A stretch of 64,000 nucleotides of DNA from assembly GCF_030151085.1 (NCBI RefSeq), contig NZ_JASLER010000005.1:1-64000 (forward strand). Direction: 5' to 3'. The position numbers and the translations under genes are program-made. This stretch comes from Bacteroides sp. Lineage in GTDB: Bacteria; Bacteroidota; Bacteroidia; Bacteroidales; Bacteroidaceae. Of this stretch, positions 33,682 to 43,154 are shown piece by piece. The notes under the pieces were generated by a model, which saw nothing but the letters and a program-made list of their open reading frames with translations, did no database searches and was not told the DNA's origin. Position 1 is the stretch's first letter, and every line of letters begins with the position of its first letter.

Positions 33682-33694
33682 GATTCTTCCAAGC

Positions 33695-34663
33695 TTACCC
33701 TACTTTGAATTCTTCCGTCAGTCTGAACCCACGCAACAACTCATCCACTTTCAGTCGCTTCTTACCCGGCAACTGAAGGGCATGTATTCCTATAAACCCA
33801 TCTTGTGCAGCCACACGAATATAAGTCTTACCGTCTGTTAACAAGGTTCCGGGATTTAATTGATGGGGGGTTGCAACCTTTTCGGTCTCAAATATCTTCA
33901 TAACGACATTCTCCCCATCAGGTTGAACCAACTCCGTCCATGCAGCGGGATAGGGAGAGAGGCCTCGGATAAAGTCATAGATACGTTTTACGGGCTGATC
34001 CCAATTAATGCGACAAGTTTCCTTAAAGATTTTCGGTGCCGGACGCAACTCGCCTACTGTAGCCATTGCTTCTTGAGGAATACTCTTTACCGTATCGTTT
34101 AAAATGGCATCGACTGTTTCCACTACCAAACGTCCTCCAAGCAACATCAGTTTATCATGTACAATACCTACATTATCCGTATCCTCAATCGGTACATGGA
34201 CTTGCTGGATCACTTCACCAGTATCTATCTCATGCTTCAGGAAAAAGGTGGTAATACCTGTCTCAGTATCTCCATTTATCACTGCCCAATTAATAGGTGC
34301 GGCACCACGGTATTGCGGCAACAAAGAAGCATGCAAATTAAATGTGCCTAAACGAGGCATATTCCATACAACCTCAGGCAGCATACGGAAGGCAACTACT
34401 ATCTGCAAATCAGCCTGCCAAGCACGCAGTGCATCGACAAAAGCCTCATCTTTCAATTTTTCCGGTTGAAGAAGCGGAAGATTATGATCCAAAGCAAACT
34501 GTTTCACCGGAGAATACTGTAGCTTATGCCCACGCCCGGCGGGTTTGTCAGGCATTGTAATAACACCTACTACATTATAACCACCTTCAACCAAACAACG
34601 AAGAGCCTCCACTGCAAAGTCTGGAGTCCCCATGTATACTATTCTCAAATCTTCTTTCTTCAT
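33695..34663 (-). CDS. fmt: Methionyl-tRNA formyltransferase
   Basis: The 322-residue enzyme formylates initiator Met-tRNA using 10-formyl-tetrahydrofolate. The N-terminal Rossmann domain starts RIVYMGTPDFAVEALR. The catalytic signature is NLHASLLPQYRGAAPINWAV, and FFLKHEIDTGEVI follows. The C-terminal domain (INWDQPVKRIYDFIRGLSPYPAAW) is complete. It follows the ClC gene by 3 bp and is likely co-transcribed with it and tsaC. Confidence 0.95.
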   Translation of the reverse strand: MKKEDLRIVYMGTPDFAVEALRCLVEGGYNVVGVITMPDKPAGRGHKLQYSPVKQFALDHNLPLLQPEKLKDEAFVDALRAWQADLQIVVAFRMLPEVVWNMPRLGTFNLHASLLPQYRGAAPINWAVINGDTETGITTFFLKHEIDTGEVIQQVHVPIEDTDNVGIVHDKLMLLGGRLVVETVDAILNDTVKSIPQEAMATVGELRPAPKIFKETCRINWDQPVKRIYDFIRGLSPYPAAWTELVQPDGENVVMKIFETEKVATPHQLNPGTLLTDGKTYIRVAAQDGFIGIHALQLPGKKRLKVDELLRGFRLTEEFKVG

Positions 34664-34666
34664 TCT

Positions 34667-36457
34667 TTAATCTTCTGAAAAATGTACCAGCACTTCACGG
34701 TACGAATTAAATATCTTTGACTTGGAAACAAAGCCCAAATAGTGACCTTCAGCATTCACCACGGGCAAGTTCCAAGCTTGTGTATCATCAAAAGTACGCA
34801 TCACCTGCTCCATGCTATCCGTGTCGTACAAGCGAGCCGGTATGGAAGTCATCAATTTACCGACCTTAAAACGGTGATATAACTCTTGACGGAACATAAT
34901 GTTCCGGATATCATCCAGTAAAACGATGCCAATCAATCCCCCTTCTTTATCTGTAACAGGGAATATATTACGATGTGAAGCAGAAATTGCTTTTACCAGT
35001 TCGCCCAAATCCATATCAGGATGAACCACAACGAAGTCTTTCTCTACCACATTCTCTACTTTCATCAAAGTCAATACCGCTTTATCTTTATGATGTGTCA
35101 GCAGTTCTCCTTTCTTAGCCAGACGCATAGAGTAGATACTATGAGGCTCAAACATAATTATAGTAAGATAGGCACTCACCGAGACAATCATCAGTGGCAA
35201 GAAAAGGTCATATCCTCCCGTAAGCTCTGCTATCAGAAAAACACCCGTTAAGGGAGCATGCATAACACCACTCATCACACCTGCCATACCCATCAATGCA
35301 AAATTCTTCTCAGGCAAATAAGAGGTCATCACATAACCATTACTAAAATGAGAGAATACAAAACCGGCAATACAACCCAGATACAAGGAAGGTGCAAAGA
35401 TACCACCACAGCCACCACCACCATTCGTGGCACTCGAAGCAAATACCTTTAACAAGATTATCAAGGCAAGATAAATCAATAGAAAATGTGCATGACCGTA
35501 AAAGAAAGAGTTGTTCATTACCGTATCCCACTCCGCATTACTGGTACCATTCAACAATAATTCTATCGTATCATAGCCTTCACCGTAAAGTGGAGGAAAA
35601 AGGAAAATAAGCACACTCAGCATTACGCCACCCAGCACCAACTTCTTATAAGGAGAATTCAGCTTTCCAAATACCCCTTCTACAGAATTCATAGCCCGAG
35701 TAAAATAAAGCGAAACCAATCCACAGAAGATGCCCAACATGATTACATGCGGAATACGCTCCAGTTCGAATGCTTGGTCCAAATGAAATTTAAACATGGC
35801 ATCCGTACCGGTCACGATATATGATACCGTTGCCGCAGTTACTGCGGATATCAACAAAGGAAGCAGAGAAGACATGGTCAAGTCGATCATCAGTACTTCC
35901 AGTGTGAAAACAAGTCCAGCAATCGGCGCCTTAAAGATACCGGCAATTGCACCTGCCGCACCACAACCTACCAATAACATTAATGTGCGGTGCTCCATCT
36001 TGAATACGCTTCCCAAGTTAGAACCGATAGCCGAACCCGTCAATACGATAGGTGCCTCCGCTCCTACCGAACCACCAAACCCAATAGTGATAGAACTAGC
36101 TATAATAGATGACCATGTATTATGGGCTTTAATACGTCCTTGCCGACTGGAGATGGCATACAATATTTTGGTAACTCCATGACTGATATCATCTTTCACC
36201 ACATAGCGAACAAAAAGCCCTGCCAAGAAAATACCCACTACCGGATAAACCAAATAAAGGTAGTTAGCTTCGGTTACATTAAAATTCTCCGTTAAGAATT
36301 TCTGTATCCAATGTATCAGCATCTTCAATACCAATGCAGCAAATGCTGTAAAGATACCGACAAGGAAGCTGAGTATCAATATAAACCGCTTCTCGTTAAT
36401 ATTCTTTTCGCGCCATATAATAAAACGCTGTAATAATCCTCTTTTGTCTTCAGTCAT
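34667..36457 (-). CDS. ClC-family chloride channel/antiporter with C-terminal CBS pair
   Basis: The protein has 596 residues. The first ~440 form the ClC membrane domain, including GFGGSVGAEAPIVLTG (the GxxGxE region with Ala before Pro rather than Gly) and GGGCGGIFAPSLYLG. The final ~135 residues hold two CBS motifs (VVHPDMDLGELVKAISAS and LYDTDSMEQVMRTFDD), which usually sense adenine nucleotides. The family moves chloride by channel or proton-exchange mechanisms; which applies here is not clear from sequence. It lies in a compact minus-strand unit tsaC-clc-fmt. Confidence 0.9.
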   Translation of the reverse strand: MTEDKRGLLQRFIIWREKNINEKRFILILSFLVGIFTAFAALVLKMLIHWIQKFLTENFNVTEANYLYLVYPVVGIFLAGLFVRYVVKDDISHGVTKILYAISSRQGRIKAHNTWSSIIASSITIGFGGSVGAEAPIVLTGSAIGSNLGSVFKMEHRTLMLLVGCGAAGAIAGIFKAPIAGLVFTLEVLMIDLTMSSLLPLLISAVTAATVSYIVTGTDAMFKFHLDQAFELERIPHVIMLGIFCGLVSLYFTRAMNSVEGVFGKLNSPYKKLVLGGVMLSVLIFLFPPLYGEGYDTIELLLNGTSNAEWDTVMNNSFFYGHAHFLLIYLALIILLKVFASSATNGGGGCGGIFAPSLYLGCIAGFVFSHFSNGYVMTSYLPEKNFALMGMAGVMSGVMHAPLTGVFLIAELTGGYDLFLPLMIVSVSAYLTIIMFEPHSIYSMRLAKKGELLTHHKDKAVLTLMKVENVVEKDFVVVHPDMDLGELVKAISASHRNIFPVTDKEGGLIGIVLLDDIRNIMFRQELYHRFKVGKLMTSIPARLYDTDSMEQVMRTFDDTQAWNLPVVNAEGHYLGFVSKSKIFNSYREVLVHFSED

Positions 36458-36466
36458 CTTTTCTTT

Positions 36467-37030
36467 TTACTCACGAATGATCTTGATAACTCCACCCTTA
36501 TCCAGTTTTATAATACTGGATGGTTTCGGTCTATCCATTTCTTCCTGACGATATCCTACAATATAATCCACCGCTGATTTAACCTCTTCACTTATCTCAC
36601 TGAAATTTCCCGGAGAAGGTTGTCCGCTAATATTAGCAGAAGTAGAGACAATCGCTTTACGGAATTGCTGGCAAAGTCTTTTAGAAAAGTCTTCATTAGT
36701 CACCCGGATACCGACACTACCATCCTCAGCCAATAAGTTAGAAGCCAAGTTACGCGCTCCGGAATAGATAATAGTAAGAGGTTTGTCAGCTAACTCAATC
36801 AAGTCCCAAGCAACCTCTGGTACATCCTGTACATAGAAGTCCACCTTTACAGAAGAATCCACCAATACCAGCATCGCCTTACTGTCAGAGCGTTGCTTAA
36901 TCTCATATATACGGCGCACCGCTTCTTCGTTGGTAGCGTCACAACCTATACCCCAAATCGTATCAGTAGGATACAGAATAATCCCGCCTTCAGCCATTAC
37001 CTGACAGGCTTTTTTTATATCTTCTATCAT
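36467..37030 (-). CDS. tsaC: Threonylcarbamoyl-AMP synthase (YrdC/Sua5 family)
   Basis: The ATG at 37030 gives 187 residues; the longer frame starts with GTG and lies upstream of the likely transcript start. The YrdC domain carries YPTDTIWGIGCDATNEEAV, EIKQRSDSKAMLVL, SVGIRVTNEDF and IVSTSANISGQPSP, lining the nucleotide and bicarbonate site. The enzyme makes the threonylcarbamoyl adenylate used for the t6A modification of tRNAs. The C-terminal Sua5 extension is absent, as in short TsaC proteins. ClC follows after 9 bp. Confidence 0.93.
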   Translation of the reverse strand: MIEDIKKACQVMAEGGIILYPTDTIWGIGCDATNEEAVRRIYEIKQRSDSKAMLVLVDSSVKVDFYVQDVPEVAWDLIELADKPLTIIYSGARNLASNLLAEDGSVGIRVTNEDFSKRLCQQFRKAIVSTSANISGQPSPGNFSEISEEVKSAVDYIVGYRQEEMDRPKPSSIIKLDKGGVIKIIRE

Positions 37031-37061
37031 TTCTTGATGTATAAATACAATGATTAACACG

Positions 37062-37069
37062 CAAAATTA
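37062..37069 (-). promoter_or_regulatory. -7 box of the tsaC-clc-fmt unit
   Basis: TAATTTTG on the minus strand matches TAnnTTTG, 32 bp from the ATG at 37030. A near-consensus TAATTTCG at 37071-37078 on the other strand could serve the divergent thioesterase gene. Confidence 0.6.
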
Positions 37070-37111
37070 GTAATTTCGCCCCGATAACAAAGCAAAGTTT
37101 AAGAGAAAACA

Positions 37112-37546
37112 ATGGAAGAAATTGAATTTAACCACACCCTGCCCATACAAATACGTTTCAATGATGTTGATAAATTCGGGCATGTAAACAATACGGTCTA
37201 CTTTTCCTTTTACGATTTAGGAAAGACCGAATACTTTGGTTCTATATGCCCGGATGTCGATTGGGAAAGAGATGGCATTGTCGTTGTGCATATTGAGGCA
37301 GACTTCGTTTCACAAATTTACGGTTCTGACCATATAGCCGTACAGACTGCCGTTACTGAAATAGGTACAAAAAGTTTCCACCTGGTACAGCGGGTTATCG
37401 ATACAGAAACACATGACATAAAGTGTATCTGCCGTTCTGTAATGGTTACTTTTGACCTCACAAAACATGAGTCCAAACCCTTGACTAAAGAGTGGATAGA
37501 GGCTATATGTAAATTCGAAGGACGAGATTTGAGAAAGAAGAAGTAA
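37112..37546 (+). CDS. Hotdog-fold acyl-CoA thioesterase (4HBT/YbgC-like)
   Basis: The 144-residue protein has the single-domain hotdog signature IRFNDVDKFGHVNNTVYFSFYD, with the Asp and His-Val-Asn-Asn loop used by 4HBT-type thioesterases, and the later IEADFVSQIYGSD. It should hydrolyse an acyl-CoA in the cytoplasm; the chain is unknown. It is transcribed divergently from tsaC and converges on the XylR-like gene with a 3-bp gap. Confidence 0.85.
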   Translation: MEEIEFNHTLPIQIRFNDVDKFGHVNNTVYFSFYDLGKTEYFGSICPDVDWERDGIVVVHIEADFVSQIYGSDHIAVQTAVTEIGTKSFHLVQRVIDTETHDIKCICRSVMVTFDLTKHESKPLTKEWIEAICKFEGRDLRKKK

Positions 37547-37549
37547 GGG

Positions 37550-38710
37550 TTATTTCACCCGGTTTTGTTTTCGATATTCAATAGGAGTACATCCTTTCCA
37601 CAGTTTGAATTGGCGTGCCAGATTCTTAGAATCGGCAAGTCCCACTTGTATGGCAAGATCGGCTATCGGATCGGTACTTGCCAACAATAATTGGGAAAAA
37701 CGTTCCATACGCAAATCTGAGATGTACTGATAAATAGATTGTCCCGTCACCTGTCTAAAACGAACTTCCAACAGGCGTCTGGATAAAGGAACTTGTTTAA
37801 CAATATCTTCCACATTCAGTTTATTCGCCAAATTCTGGTGAATATATTTTAATGCCGCCAATATAGCGGGATTATCCGTTGCATAGATATCCGTGGAAAG
37901 TCGGTTCACAATTGTCACCGGCTGAATAATTACATCCTCACTAACAGCGTCTTTATCTCGTATTAGTCTATCTATCAATTGGGCAGACTCATAACCACCT
38001 TTTACTATATTCAGGCTGACACTAGACAATGGCGGATCGGATAAACTGCAAATAATTTCATCATTATCCACTCCCAAAACAGCAATTTCTTCCGGAATAT
38101 TAATACCTAAGACACGACATACTTCCATAATTTTATTAGCTTGCGTATCATCGCATGCCATCAAAGCCACCGGATGCGGTAACGATTTAATCCAATGAAT
38201 CAGGGGTTCCGACTCATAATACCACAAATTATCTAAAGGTTGTTTCTGATATTCATAAAAATTATCTCCAAATCCTTTCTCTGTTATTCGCTCCCGATAT
38301 CCCATGCAGCGTTCTTCAGACCATACTACATCTTTATAGCCATAATAAGCAAAATTCCGAAAACCTTTCTGTAGAAAAAAATCGGCGGCAATCTGCCCGG
38401 TTAGTTCATACTTGCTTGTTATATTAGGAATGACTGTAAAACGGGATTTGAAATCTTGGGCCAAAGCAATTATTCCATTTTTACGGAACAGCTCTACGTT
38501 GTCATCATCATCGAACTGAGCAATGATAGCATCCGCTTCCCATTTTTTCGCCCAATTCAACACACCAGAAATACCATAAGTATGTTTATAAGAAGGGGGC
38601 ATTCTGCATACTACCCAAGGTTCACGACTCTTGGAATACTCCAGAATACCCCGCAATAAGTTGTGGGCAAATGCTTCTGTAAAATCAGTCAATAGAATCA
38701 ACCTAATCAT
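37550..38710 (-). CDS. XylR-like transcriptional regulator (sugar-binding domain plus AraC HTH)
   Basis: The protein has 386 residues. Residues ~1-270 resemble a LacI-type periplasmic-binding fold (MACDDTQANKIMEVCRVLGI, IPEEIAVLGVDNDEIICSLSDPPLSSV). The C-terminal ~100 residues are an AraC helix-turn-helix pair (LNVEDIVKQVPLSRRLLEVRFRQVTG and IADLAIQVGLADSKNLARQFKLWKG). This is the arrangement of XylR-type regulators that bind a sugar in the cytoplasm. It lies 20 bp after the GH2 gene, at the end of the polysaccharide locus. It probably activates the locus in response to a released sugar. Confidence 0.9.
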   Translation of the reverse strand: MIRLILLTDFTEAFAHNLLRGILEYSKSREPWVVCRMPPSYKHTYGISGVLNWAKKWEADAIIAQFDDDDNVELFRKNGIIALAQDFKSRFTVIPNITSKYELTGQIAADFFLQKGFRNFAYYGYKDVVWSEERCMGYRERITEKGFGDNFYEYQKQPLDNLWYYESEPLIHWIKSLPHPVALMACDDTQANKIMEVCRVLGINIPEEIAVLGVDNDEIICSLSDPPLSSVSLNIVKGGYESAQLIDRLIRDKDAVSEDVIIQPVTIVNRLSTDIYATDNPAILAALKYIHQNLANKLNVEDIVKQVPLSRRLLEVRFRQVTGQSIYQYISDLRMERFSQLLLASTDPIADLAIQVGLADSKNLARQFKLWKGCTPIEYRKQNRVK

Positions 38711-38730
38711 AATGCCCGCAATTTAACTAC

Positions 38731-41367
38731 TTATTTTTTCTCTCCCAAAGAAAGAGTTACCTTTTTCTCCGGTACATTCCAGCCGGAAACGGTTAATGTT
38801 ACTGTGCTCGTCAGTTTGGCAGATTGTGGAACAACACACTGAATTGTTCTTGTTTCCCCAGGTGCTATAGAGAAATAATTGTCTTGCCAGAAAACCGGAG
38901 TAAGCAATTCACCTTGTTCATCTTTCAAAGAAAGACGAATAAAGAATGCCAAAGCAGAAGGAGCATTTTTTAAATTCACCTCTACCAACGTATCTTCACC
39001 CTGCTGCTTCATTACAGCATCCACTTTACATTCAACTTGGGGCATCAACGACAGTTTTGAGAAGTCTGCCGATTTTGTTATCGGAGACTGATACCAAGAC
39101 GATTTTGCCCAGTCATATACATCATCAGTCGTTGCCAGGCAGTAGAAGTTATCCGCTACATAGTTATCTTGTCCATCCGTTAGTTGTAACATTAAAAAGA
39201 CATTCTCTTTGGGAGTCGGAACCTTAAAGGCTTCCACTGCTTGATAAGGAGGAATATTCAAATCTTTTTCTTCTTTGGACAACAACTTACCATTCAAATC
39301 ATAAATCGACAATTTGCCTTTTAGTAGTTGTGCATCTAAACCTTCATTAACTGCAAAGACTGATTTCTTTCCATAATCGTAAATCAATTGTTGAGTCTGA
39401 TTTCCTTTCTTTACAGAATAGTATGCGGCAGTCGGCACTTTATAATAGTCATATAATTGCCAGTAAAAAGAAGGCCATGCTGAATTCAACATCCATTGTA
39501 CAATACCTGTAGCCTTTGGAATATTAACGCGAAATGCTTCGAACATAGCACGAGTACCCTCATAATTCAGTAAATCGGCTTTAAGAAGATAATCATTCAA
39601 ATCTTTAGCTTGTCCATAGCGAGCTGTGATATTCTCCGTCAACACATCCAAATTATTCATAGCAGTACTTGACGCGGTACAATGATAATTCCAAACCTCA
39701 TTATTCACTGGCCAAAGTTTATCTTCCGGTATCATTTTACGAATAGATTCAATAACCGGAAGTTGTGCACCAATTCCTGTTTCGGTATTAAATCCGAATG
39801 CTCCGCCGGGAGCTTTGTCTGAATACCAATAATCAGGAGAAACATATTCGTAAGGACCCGCCATCTTCATGCCACTAGGACCTGTAATCTCACTGGTCAT
39901 TTCTTTTGCAGCACTTACATAAGGACGGTCATCAATCTTATTCAAATAGGCTTGATAACGTTTTTCCAGTTCCGGACGAGGCATCATATCACTACCTACA
40001 TACCAAGCAATAATAGAAGGATGATTACGCAGCCACAATACCTGATCGTTTAATGAGCGGGCTATTAAGTCCATATCTTTCTCAGTTTTGATACCTCCAA
40101 ATTCATCACAAGGCGAACCTAGGTAATTGTCCCATTCCCAATGACAACTCCAACCGACTAAAACAAGTAATCCGTAGCGATCACACAAATCATATACATT
40201 CTGTGATGTGCCCCAGATATTTTCAAAACGAATAGAATTAAGGTTCATGTCACGTACGTATTGTACTTGCGTTTCATTGGTTTCCGGAGTATCACGTAAA
40301 AAGATATCATCCGTCCAACCAGCACTTCTTACCAATACTTTCTTTCCATTTAATATAAAACCACGATAACCTTCTTCGGTAAAGTAATCTTTAATCTCAC
40401 GTACTCCGAAATCAACTGTATTCTGATCTGAAACCTGATTATTGACTACAAACTCCAAATCCAGCTTATACATTTCTGGATTCCCCATATTTTGACACCA
40501 CCATAACCGAGGATTCTTTAAATGTAAAATATCAGCTTGTTCTGACGTAACTTTTACAACACGAGTTTCGTTTGCTTCAAGCGAAACAGGAATGCTAAAG
40601 GATTTACCTTCCAATACTCCCTTCAACTCGCCATTCACTGCCTTATCAGACATATTAGTCAATTCCGTTTCTATAGTCAACCAAGCCTCACCCAAGGTTT
40701 CCGTATTAACTTTAGAATGTACGGCTGAATGATTCATGGCAACTGCATCATTCATCACCACCCGGACTTCACGGAAGATACCCATACTTTCATCTACGGG
40801 GCGCGGATTCCAATCCACGAAACCAATATTCGGTTCGCCGGGCTGGGCACGGAAGACTTCTACTGCCAATACATTGTTCTCTTGAACAGCATCAGTTATA
40901 TCTAATTTGAAACGACGGAACGTACCATACAGAGAATCACGAGTTGCAATCTGCTTACCATTCAGCCAAACATTTGCCGCATAACTAATTCCGTCAAACA
41001 TTAATGAAGCGTGTTGTCCTTCTTTCAAACGAGGCATTTCAAATTCTTTTCTATACCACCAGGTTGTATCAAAAGGAGCTTTATCTATATCTTTATAATT
41101 CACTCCTTCTAAAGCATCTTTGTACAGACCATTGGTTGTCAACACTCCCATCACAGTAGAAGGTACTATTGCATCATACCAGCCTTCTACCTCTGCCTGA
41201 GGCATAGACAACTTTTCGCCCGACAATGTAGTTTTTGCAGAAGATTGCACTTTCCAACCATCCGAAAGCAACAAATCTCCTGCCGACAAGTCACGGCTTT
41301 GGCAGGAAATCAGAGCTGTTGCAAGACAGCCACACAAAGTCAACGATTTAATCAGGTTACTTTTCAT
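38731..41367 (-). CDS. GH2 lipoprotein resembling exo-beta-D-glucosaminidase
   Basis: The 878-residue lipoprotein has its Cys in LISC (residue 22). A GH2 jelly-roll (WYDAIVPSTVMGVL, WWYRKEFEMP, VWLNGKQIA), an Ig-like domain and the TIM-barrel catalytic domain follow, then C-terminal beta domains. The acid/base region reads RNHPSIIAWYVGSDMMP, where GH2 beta-galactosidases have NE; Asp in GSD and Glu in GFNTETG match the pattern I recall for CsxA-type exo-beta-D-glucosaminidases. It would remove non-reducing glucosamine from a chitosan-like or amino-sugar glycan; beta-mannosidase is the main alternative. It lies between the ROK kinase and the regulator. Confidence 0.82.
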   Translation of the reverse strand: MKSNLIKSLTLCGCLATALISCQSRDLSAGDLLLSDGWKVQSSAKTTLSGEKLSMPQAEVEGWYDAIVPSTVMGVLTTNGLYKDALEGVNYKDIDKAPFDTTWWYRKEFEMPRLKEGQHASLMFDGISYAANVWLNGKQIATRDSLYGTFRRFKLDITDAVQENNVLAVEVFRAQPGEPNIGFVDWNPRPVDESMGIFREVRVVMNDAVAMNHSAVHSKVNTETLGEAWLTIETELTNMSDKAVNGELKGVLEGKSFSIPVSLEANETRVVKVTSEQADILHLKNPRLWWCQNMGNPEMYKLDLEFVVNNQVSDQNTVDFGVREIKDYFTEEGYRGFILNGKKVLVRSAGWTDDIFLRDTPETNETQVQYVRDMNLNSIRFENIWGTSQNVYDLCDRYGLLVLVGWSCHWEWDNYLGSPCDEFGGIKTEKDMDLIARSLNDQVLWLRNHPSIIAWYVGSDMMPRPELEKRYQAYLNKIDDRPYVSAAKEMTSEITGPSGMKMAGPYEYVSPDYWYSDKAPGGAFGFNTETGIGAQLPVIESIRKMIPEDKLWPVNNEVWNYHCTASSTAMNNLDVLTENITARYGQAKDLNDYLLKADLLNYEGTRAMFEAFRVNIPKATGIVQWMLNSAWPSFYWQLYDYYKVPTAAYYSVKKGNQTQQLIYDYGKKSVFAVNEGLDAQLLKGKLSIYDLNGKLLSKEEKDLNIPPYQAVEAFKVPTPKENVFLMLQLTDGQDNYVADNFYCLATTDDVYDWAKSSWYQSPITKSADFSKLSLMPQVECKVDAVMKQQGEDTLVEVNLKNAPSALAFFIRLSLKDEQGELLTPVFWQDNYFSIAPGETRTIQCVVPQSAKLTSTVTLTVSGWNVPEKKVTLSLGEKK

Positions 41368-41402
41368 ATATTCATTCTTTACAAGTTATTTTCAGTCTTT
41401 AT

Positions 41403-42230
41403 TTAAATTACTAAAGCAGAAGCTCCCAATAACGCCGCATCTTCTTTCCGGGATACAAGAATTTTCACTCTCTTCACTGTTTCAGCATAAGGGAAAGTTT
41501 GTATAGTTTGCCACATGGATGATTCGTAATATGCAAAAGCAGACGCAATGCCTCCACCAATAATGATTGCCTCCGGATCGTAAGTAAATAGAATGGCTTT
41601 CATTAATTCTCCTAAATGAGAACCAAATTCCTTCCATATTTTAAGTGCCTGCATATCACCACCAGCAGCCTTTTCAGCAACTTCTTTTCCTGTTGTATCA
41701 TAGTAGCGCACAAAAAAGCCACTACTACAATAATGTTCAAAGTCATGGGCCAGATAAGGTAATGAACCAACTTCACCAGCTCCCGTGTTTTGTCCGCCAT
41801 ACAACTCATTATTAATAATGACACCTGCCCCTACGCCTGTTCCAATAGTCATTCCTATCAGATTGCGGAATTGTTGCCCTTCGCCAAATTGTTTAATACC
41901 TAGCGTAAAACAGTTAGAATCATTATTGATGAATACCGGAACGGAAAAACGTTCTTCCAATAGTCTTTTCAACGGGACTTCCTTCCAAGACGGGATATTG
42001 GCTACATTATAAACAATACCTTCCGATACATCCACCACTGAAGGTACTCCTATGCCAATACCCTCCACTTCGGAGCACATGGTACGTTCAATCAATTTTT
42101 CGAGGTCAAGTAACACTTCCTTCTCATCGGCCTGAGAAGGACACGGAACAATTTCTTTCTTCAAAACAAGTCCATCTTTTACCAGACCGACCCGCATATT
42201 TGTTCCACCCAAATCAATACCTATTCTCAT
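41403..42230 (-). CDS. ROK-family sugar kinase
   Basis: The ATG at 42230 gives 275 residues starting MRIGIDLGGTNMRVG, the ATP-binding phosphate-1 motif; the longer frame adds 14 residues. The catalytic Asp lies in FINNDSNCFTLG, and MTIGTGVGAGVIINNELY precedes the region where most ROK kinases have a CxCG zinc site. Here it reads YLAHDFEHYCSSGFF, without that site. It would phosphorylate a hexose or amino sugar; in this locus glucosamine is a reasonable guess. It sits between the lipoprotein and GH2 genes. Confidence 0.87.
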   Translation of the reverse strand: MRIGIDLGGTNMRVGLVKDGLVLKKEIVPCPSQADEKEVLLDLEKLIERTMCSEVEGIGIGVPSVVDVSEGIVYNVANIPSWKEVPLKRLLEERFSVPVFINNDSNCFTLGIKQFGEGQQFRNLIGMTIGTGVGAGVIINNELYGGQNTGAGEVGSLPYLAHDFEHYCSSGFFVRYYDTTGKEVAEKAAGGDMQALKIWKEFGSHLGELMKAILFTYDPEAIIIGGGIASAFAYYESSMWQTIQTFPYAETVKRVKILVSRKEDAALLGASALVI

Positions 42231-42318
42231 TTCATTATTTATTAATAGGGAAAGCAGACAGAAGAACTTCAAAAGGGGGGATTTCCTCCGCCCACTCTAC
42301 TCCCTAGTTGTGTTAAAG

Positions 42319-43134
42319 TTATTTCTTTTTAAAACACCAGAATGTTGCATCTGACCAAGCCTCAGCATCTGCAGGATTCCAGCATAATACCAATTCGTCT
42401 TCTGTTAATACCAGTATTTCAAAGGTGGTTATTGTCTCCGATTCATCCCAGAAAGCATGTCCACTCAACACAGAAACACCTTTCAGTTTTAACTGACCAA
42501 GTGACCATTGTTCGCCACTATCCGGGTTCTTTTTTACGGTCGACATATCAAAAGAGAACGTACCTTTCTCCAAGACATTACCGTCTGCATCCACTTTAGA
42601 AAGATTCGGGCCTCCATTCAAGTCAAAAACCAGTTCACAATCCGCATCTTCCAAATCTTCATTTTCCGTTACATCCCATGAAGGCTCGAATTCAGTCAGC
42701 CATCCTCCGGTACCATAGACATAATCATAGTCTTCTAGATTCCATACCCATGCTTTTCCTGATATGTCGGCACCAGCAAACAATCCCCACTCTTCAGCGA
42801 CGGGATGATCTATCTTTGTTATATTAACCGTACGAGTCGTAGTCACTTGCCCACCATCACAGAAACCAATAAATTTAATAGTCTGTTCACCCATAAAAGG
42901 TAACGCCACTGTAGCTTTCTGGAGTGTAGAAATACCCGTAATATGATCCCAATAACTCCCCACACCTAGGGTATTATTAATCATAACAATTTCATTACCA
43001 CCCTCTGTAGTAGCATGAACATCGATTTGCAATTCACTCTCGTTGACAATGCCACCCATATCTTTATTATCGACTACCGGATCGCATGCGTCCAGCAGTA
43101 ATAAAGACAATATTCCTATTGCTATTTTTTTCAT
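42319..43134 (-). CDS. Surface lipoprotein of the polysaccharide locus (probable glycan-binding)
   Basis: The start at 43134 places a lipoprotein signal (MKKIAIGILSLLLLDAC, Cys 17) at the N-terminus. The 271-residue product has a probable PKD/Ig-like domain (residues ~30-115, EGGNEIVMINNTLGVGSYWDH and QTIKFIGFCDGGQVTTTRTV) and an aromatic-rich beta C-terminus (WGLFAGADISGKAWVW, LCWNPADAEAWSDATFWCF). I do not recognise a named family. Its position immediately after susD fits a SusE/F-like surface glycan-binding protein. Confidence 0.75.
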   Translation of the reverse strand: MKKIAIGILSLLLLDACDPVVDNKDMGGIVNESELQIDVHATTEGGNEIVMINNTLGVGSYWDHITGISTLQKATVALPFMGEQTIKFIGFCDGGQVTTTRTVNITKIDHPVAEEWGLFAGADISGKAWVWNLEDYDYVYGTGGWLTEFEPSWDVTENEDLEDADCELVFDLNGGPNLSKVDADGNVLEKGTFSFDMSTVKKNPDSGEQWSLGQLKLKGVSVLSGHAFWDESETITTFEILVLTEDELVLCWNPADAEAWSDATFWCFKKK

Positions 43135-43154
43135 AATCCGAATGTTTAAAGTCA

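Noticed and set aside
36467..37060. GTG-started longer form of tsaC
   Set aside because: The GTG falls at the predicted transcription start, and the ATG at 37030 matches the family start.
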